Assembly: GCA_024220505.1 (NCBI GenBank)
Contig: JAKZZE010000006.1
Location: forward strand, 744,001-808,000
Direction of reading: 5' to 3'
DNA from: Rhizopus arrhizus
Taxonomy: Eukaryota; Mucoromycota; Mucoromycetes; Mucorales; Rhizopodaceae
DNA length: 64,000 nucleotides
The notes below the pieces were generated by a model that had not been told where the DNA came from, did no database searches, and worked only from the letters and a program-made list of their open reading frames with translations. This document shows, one piece after another, positions 60,628 through 64,000 of this stretch (the first letter of the stretch is position 1; every line of letters starts with the position of its first letter). A program made the translations under genes and the position numbers.

Positions 60628-63197
60628 TCATTTGGACACTGAAAATATCCGTTTTCTGTTAAATGATGATGAATCACGAAGGAGTTTCAGTCCTTCATCA
60701 ATTAATCGCTCGCAGCGTATTTTGATTTCTATTGCCTTGTCTTGCACAGTAATAAACGTATCAGGATATCTTGTACTATATTCAACAAAAAAAAAAAAAA
60801 TAGCAATGAATGTTGTGTTATTGTTTGTGTTAGACCTTACCTTAACCACATATAAAGAATAATTTGTTTATGGGTCTCTTCTAATTCTTCTAACCCTGAT
60901 TCGTTAAAAGGGCATTGATAAGGCAACTTAACCAATTCGTTTAAACTGCATGCTTTCTTTTGGTTGAACTTTTGGGCGAGCAACTTAATTGTTTTCATTG
61001 ATACTTCACTTTTCGTGTTGACTGGTGCTGTCACAAATTGATATCTATCTCGTAATTTTAAAGGAACCTCTTCCAACATATCAGCTATTTTCTAAAGACA
61101 ATAGATGTTTATACAGATATATTCATTATATCTTATCGTTTGCCTTTTGATCATCGTAATTGCACAAAAAGTAATTTCCGCTTACAGACGCCAAGTCTTC
61201 AAACTTTTCCTAAAGCACAAAAGTATATAAGTTATATCACAACATTTCACGAAAAAGTGATCTATAATTCATCTTTGTACCAATAAGCCTGAGAAGCTTT
61301 CTTCAGGCATTTGTAAAGCAAAAAGCTCTAATATATCTACAGTTGGTTGTAAACCAGCCATCTTTTATGACTATTCAATAAGCATATTTTAAATTTACTA
61401 CCATTTTTCCTTTGATTACCTCAAGAGGCACAATAGGAGAAGCAATTGCTTCTTTAATGTAATCAAGATCTCTGGAGTATAAACTATATATATTACTAGT
61501 TAATTCAGTAATCTATGAGAAACTAGAGAATTTACGTGGTAACAATTCCGTTATCATGAATGGTACCAAACCTGCCTGCACGCCCAGCAATTTGCTTTAC
61601 TTGCGGAAAACTTATATATCGCAACTCTTTTCCATCAAATTTTAGTAAGTCTCGGAAAATGATGCGTTTGATGTTCCTCAAAAGAGGTGGGGGAGGGGTG
61701 AATCAAAATATGACCATTCTTAATCAAAATAAAAGCAATCACTTACAAATTTAATCCCATTCCTATTGCATCTGATGCTACTAAAACATCAAAACCACTA
61801 TCAGGGTCGTTGAAGGCCTTTGCTTGAAGGGCTCTGGTTTCTTTTTACATGAAAGTTTAGAAATATCAGTCTGACAGAAAAAAAAAAAAAAGGTATTTAC
61901 CAGGTGGTAAGCTGCCATATATGACAGCACACTTCAAGTCAGTGACAGTTTCAATGGTTCTCTTGACATCAAATATGCCTCCTCGAGAAAACGCAATCAC
62001 ACAATCACCCTTTTCAACCTTACTCAGATCTGCTCTCAACGTTTTATCGCTGACACTATAGGGTGTCAGACGTTCATATCGGTTCACGACCACTTCCTCG
62101 CCCAAATCCCGACACAGCTTTTCGATCAATGGCACTGCGGCTTCTTCACCACAAAGATGGATTTGTTTCGCCTTTAATCCTAAAAATGCTTGCGTCCATG
62201 CCCATCCACGATCCCGATCAGCAATCATCTGAATTTCATCAATTACAGCAACATCCAAGAGTTTTCCTAAAGAAGCCATCTCTACTGTTGAGCTTGTTAA
62301 TCTTGCATCCGGGGATATCTCTCTTTTTTCCTCTCCTGTTAATAAGTTGCAAGTGATTCCCTTTTTATTCATTCTTGCAAATATTTCATGAGCTAACAAA
62401 CGTAGTGGTCCACAATAAAGGCCTGATTTGGCTACCTCTAGTCGTTTTAAAGCTTGATATGTTTTCCCACTATTTGTAGGACCTACATGAAGATTTATCT
62501 TTCTTTTTTGAAAAGTCAATTTCGAGATACGTCATTTTATGTCCTATAAACCTTTGCATTCCTCTGGCTGCAGGAAACCACTCACTCGGAAACCGCAAAT
62601 CACTTAGTTTTCTTAAGGACCTTATTTTATTCACCGTTTCCTTTGGTAAGAAAGGCTCTGCATAGTCGATAAAGGCTTGAAATAATACTCTGTTCATATG
62701 ATCTAAATGGTAGGTTAGATTATGTAAAATGTACCGCTTCTCGTTATACCTGGACCCTCTTTTGACTGATAACCCAAAGGAAGCTCGTTTAGTGAGCAAT
62801 GCTGAATCTCTTTAGCTGATACCCGTTGCAAAAAAGTGGTTGATATCTCTTTGAATAGTTTATCCTTTATGCCTAGGCTTCTGGCTTGTTGACGGATACT
62901 TGAGTTGGTATTAAACTTGTGTATCTCTGCAATTAACTCTAAAAGTAAAAAATATTATTTTTCTTTTGTTTACATGCAGAGCTTTTTCAAATAATTGTTT
63001 GTCTTACTAGCATCGGAAGGCTGCTTTATACTTGTCAACGATTGCAGAAGTCTGTCTTGAGTTGTCAAGTCATTAATTGAACCACGTTTGCGTAAATTAG
63101 GCGAATTGGTTGAAAAGAATCTTGAATTAACTGCTGAAGTACGTCCCACACGAAGCAAAAAATAGACACTTTGCTTTAAAGACACAATTGGCAGCAT
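60628..63197 (-). CDS. SUV3: Mitochondrial ATP-dependent RNA helicase Suv3
   Basis: Superfamily 2 helicase of the mitochondrial RNA degradosome. Eleven exons (63197-63008, 62938-62750, 62702-62552, 62502-61901, 61840-61747, 61676-61536, 61483-61399, 61361-61281, 61209-61144, 61091-60841, 60775-60628); 665 aa. The in-frame ATG at 63197 opens a basic presequence ([25 protein letters not shown]). Helicase motifs are I GPTNSGKT, Ia [19 protein letters not shown]-like [23 protein letters not shown] and [12 protein letters not shown]. The C-terminal helical part has LCNYDDQK and [11 protein letters not shown]. Exon 9 to 10 uses a GC-AG intron (AAAAG-GCAAAC), since no GT occurs near the required junction. 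The exon 7 donor can be read at two GT sites two codons apart; I use GTAAAT. Exon 6 has an unusual AG acceptor (TTTTGAG). Confidence 0.93.
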
Positions 63198-64000
63198 TAG
63201 ACAAAGATTATTAACATAATTCACCCTACCTTTCTTTTACGAGCTGCAGATCACATGATGTGCCATTATGTATTCTGAGATTCAAACAAATTCATGCTAA
63301 GTGTTAGGAGATTGAAAAGTAGAAACTCATATTATTTTGTAAAAAGCCAGTCATAACCCTTTTTCTCATTCATAAAGCTTCTGTCTTGAAAACCAAAGAG
63401 CCCTATCAAACAGTTGGCACTGGAACTCTTTCCCTGTGTGTTGCTGAGAATCATTGTTTCTTGCTGTTGATTGCCAACAAAAGTAATCTAAAACAAAATA
63501 CTTCTTTAATGATAAACAACAATATGTTGATATTAATCGAGCTGATAAGCATTTTCCTTGCTCATTTTATAACCTTCTGCATAAACAAAGGTCTGTCTAG
63601 AAAAATATTTATCCAAATAGCATTGCAGTGAACCAGAAAGTGGTTTTACACATTTTAAGTAAACGAGGAACAGTCGCATTTATAATCATGCCAAACTTTT
63701 ACCTAAGCCATAAAGCAGTTCATCCCCAATACACCTACAGATGATAATGAATTGGAATCAGAAATCTAGAGAAGCGAATTGTTATAACAAGAACAATGAT
63801 ACAGGATTACGTGGAGGCTATTTTTTACGCATGTCAAGTATCACCACTGGAAGCAAAAGAACAAAAAAGAGCTCCAAACAACGTTGAACGTTTGAAAGTG
63901 GCTTCAATCTCGAGGGTACAACGAGATATAAAGCTATAATAAAAAATTGCTTGTAGTATATATGCTCTTTTATATTATGTTATTAAACCTTTCGAAACAA
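63198..64000. other. Right-edge intergenic region
   Basis: 802 nt upstream of SUV3. Short hydrophobic open frames (for example 63386-63631) are not supported as genes. It would contain the SUV3 promoter and possibly the edge of a neighbour outside the window. Confidence 0.5.

Noticed and set aside
63386..63631. 81-aa open frame at the right end
   Set aside because: No recognisable domain; hydrophobic AT-rich frame near the SUV3 promoter. Could be an exon of a gene outside the window, but not supportable.

Overview
This 64 kb window is nuclear DNA of a filamentous fungus, most likely Mucoromycota (a Mucorales-type genome such as Rhizopus or Mucor). The reasons are short 45-90 nt GT-AG introns with CTAAC-like branch points, very AT-rich intergenic DNA with long A/T homopolymers, conserved eukaryotic housekeeping proteins, both a chitin synthase and a secreted chitin-deacetylase-type enzyme, complex I, and retained genes (a PRP38B-type splicing factor with an RS tail, TMEM33/Pom33) of the kind seen in early-diverging fungi. 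The genus is inference. Gene models were spliced by eye. In each one the exon lengths sum to a complete frame and the junctions restore family-conserved residues.

Layout. 0-25 kb is gene-dense: chitin synthase (5' part only, runs off the left edge), a small acidic unknown, a SET-domain methyltransferase divergent from PRP38B, an XRCC3/Rad57-type RecA paralog, a SUR7/PalI-like four-TM protein, two tandem EF-hand proteins, PEX10 divergent from proteasome beta-3, PP2A catalytic subunit, ribosomal uL1, the mitochondrial dynamin Mgm1, CK2 beta, and the complex I 51-kDa subunit. 26-28.8 kb holds a decayed LINE-like relic. 28.8-35 kb carries an M1 aminopeptidase, TMEM33/Pom33 and a four-finger C2H2 protein. 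35-43 kb is an accessory island: a Tc1/mariner-like element with 219-bp terminal inverted repeats and a stretch of broken, unrecognised coding sequence. 43-49.3 kb carries a mitochondrial GGQ release-factor-like protein, a basic unknown and SEC18/NSF. 49.3-55.3 kb is a second island: a 58-nt A tract, a possible LINE fragment, a broken gene that I read as a Fanzor (eukaryotic TnpB-like, RuvC-I motif DPGRQD), and directly upstream of it a broken Tc1-like DDE transposase. 55.6-63.2 kb returns to ordinary genes: UBC6, a GLI-like zinc-finger protein whose stop codon overlaps that of UBC6, a chitin deacetylase and the mitochondrial helicase SUV3.

Functionally the genes are unlinked housekeeping functions. 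Several serve mitochondria (Mgm1, NDUFV1, the GGQ factor, SUV3) and several serve the ER and secretory pathway (SEC18, UBC6, TMEM33), but nothing suggests co-regulated clusters. The most notable observations are the Fanzor relic beside a Tc1 relic, a 3-nt microexon in the complex I gene, an ATG-only first exon in proteasome beta-3, a GC-AG intron in SUV3, and the overlapping CTAG stops of UBC6 and its neighbour. No tRNA, rRNA or CRISPR array was recognised.
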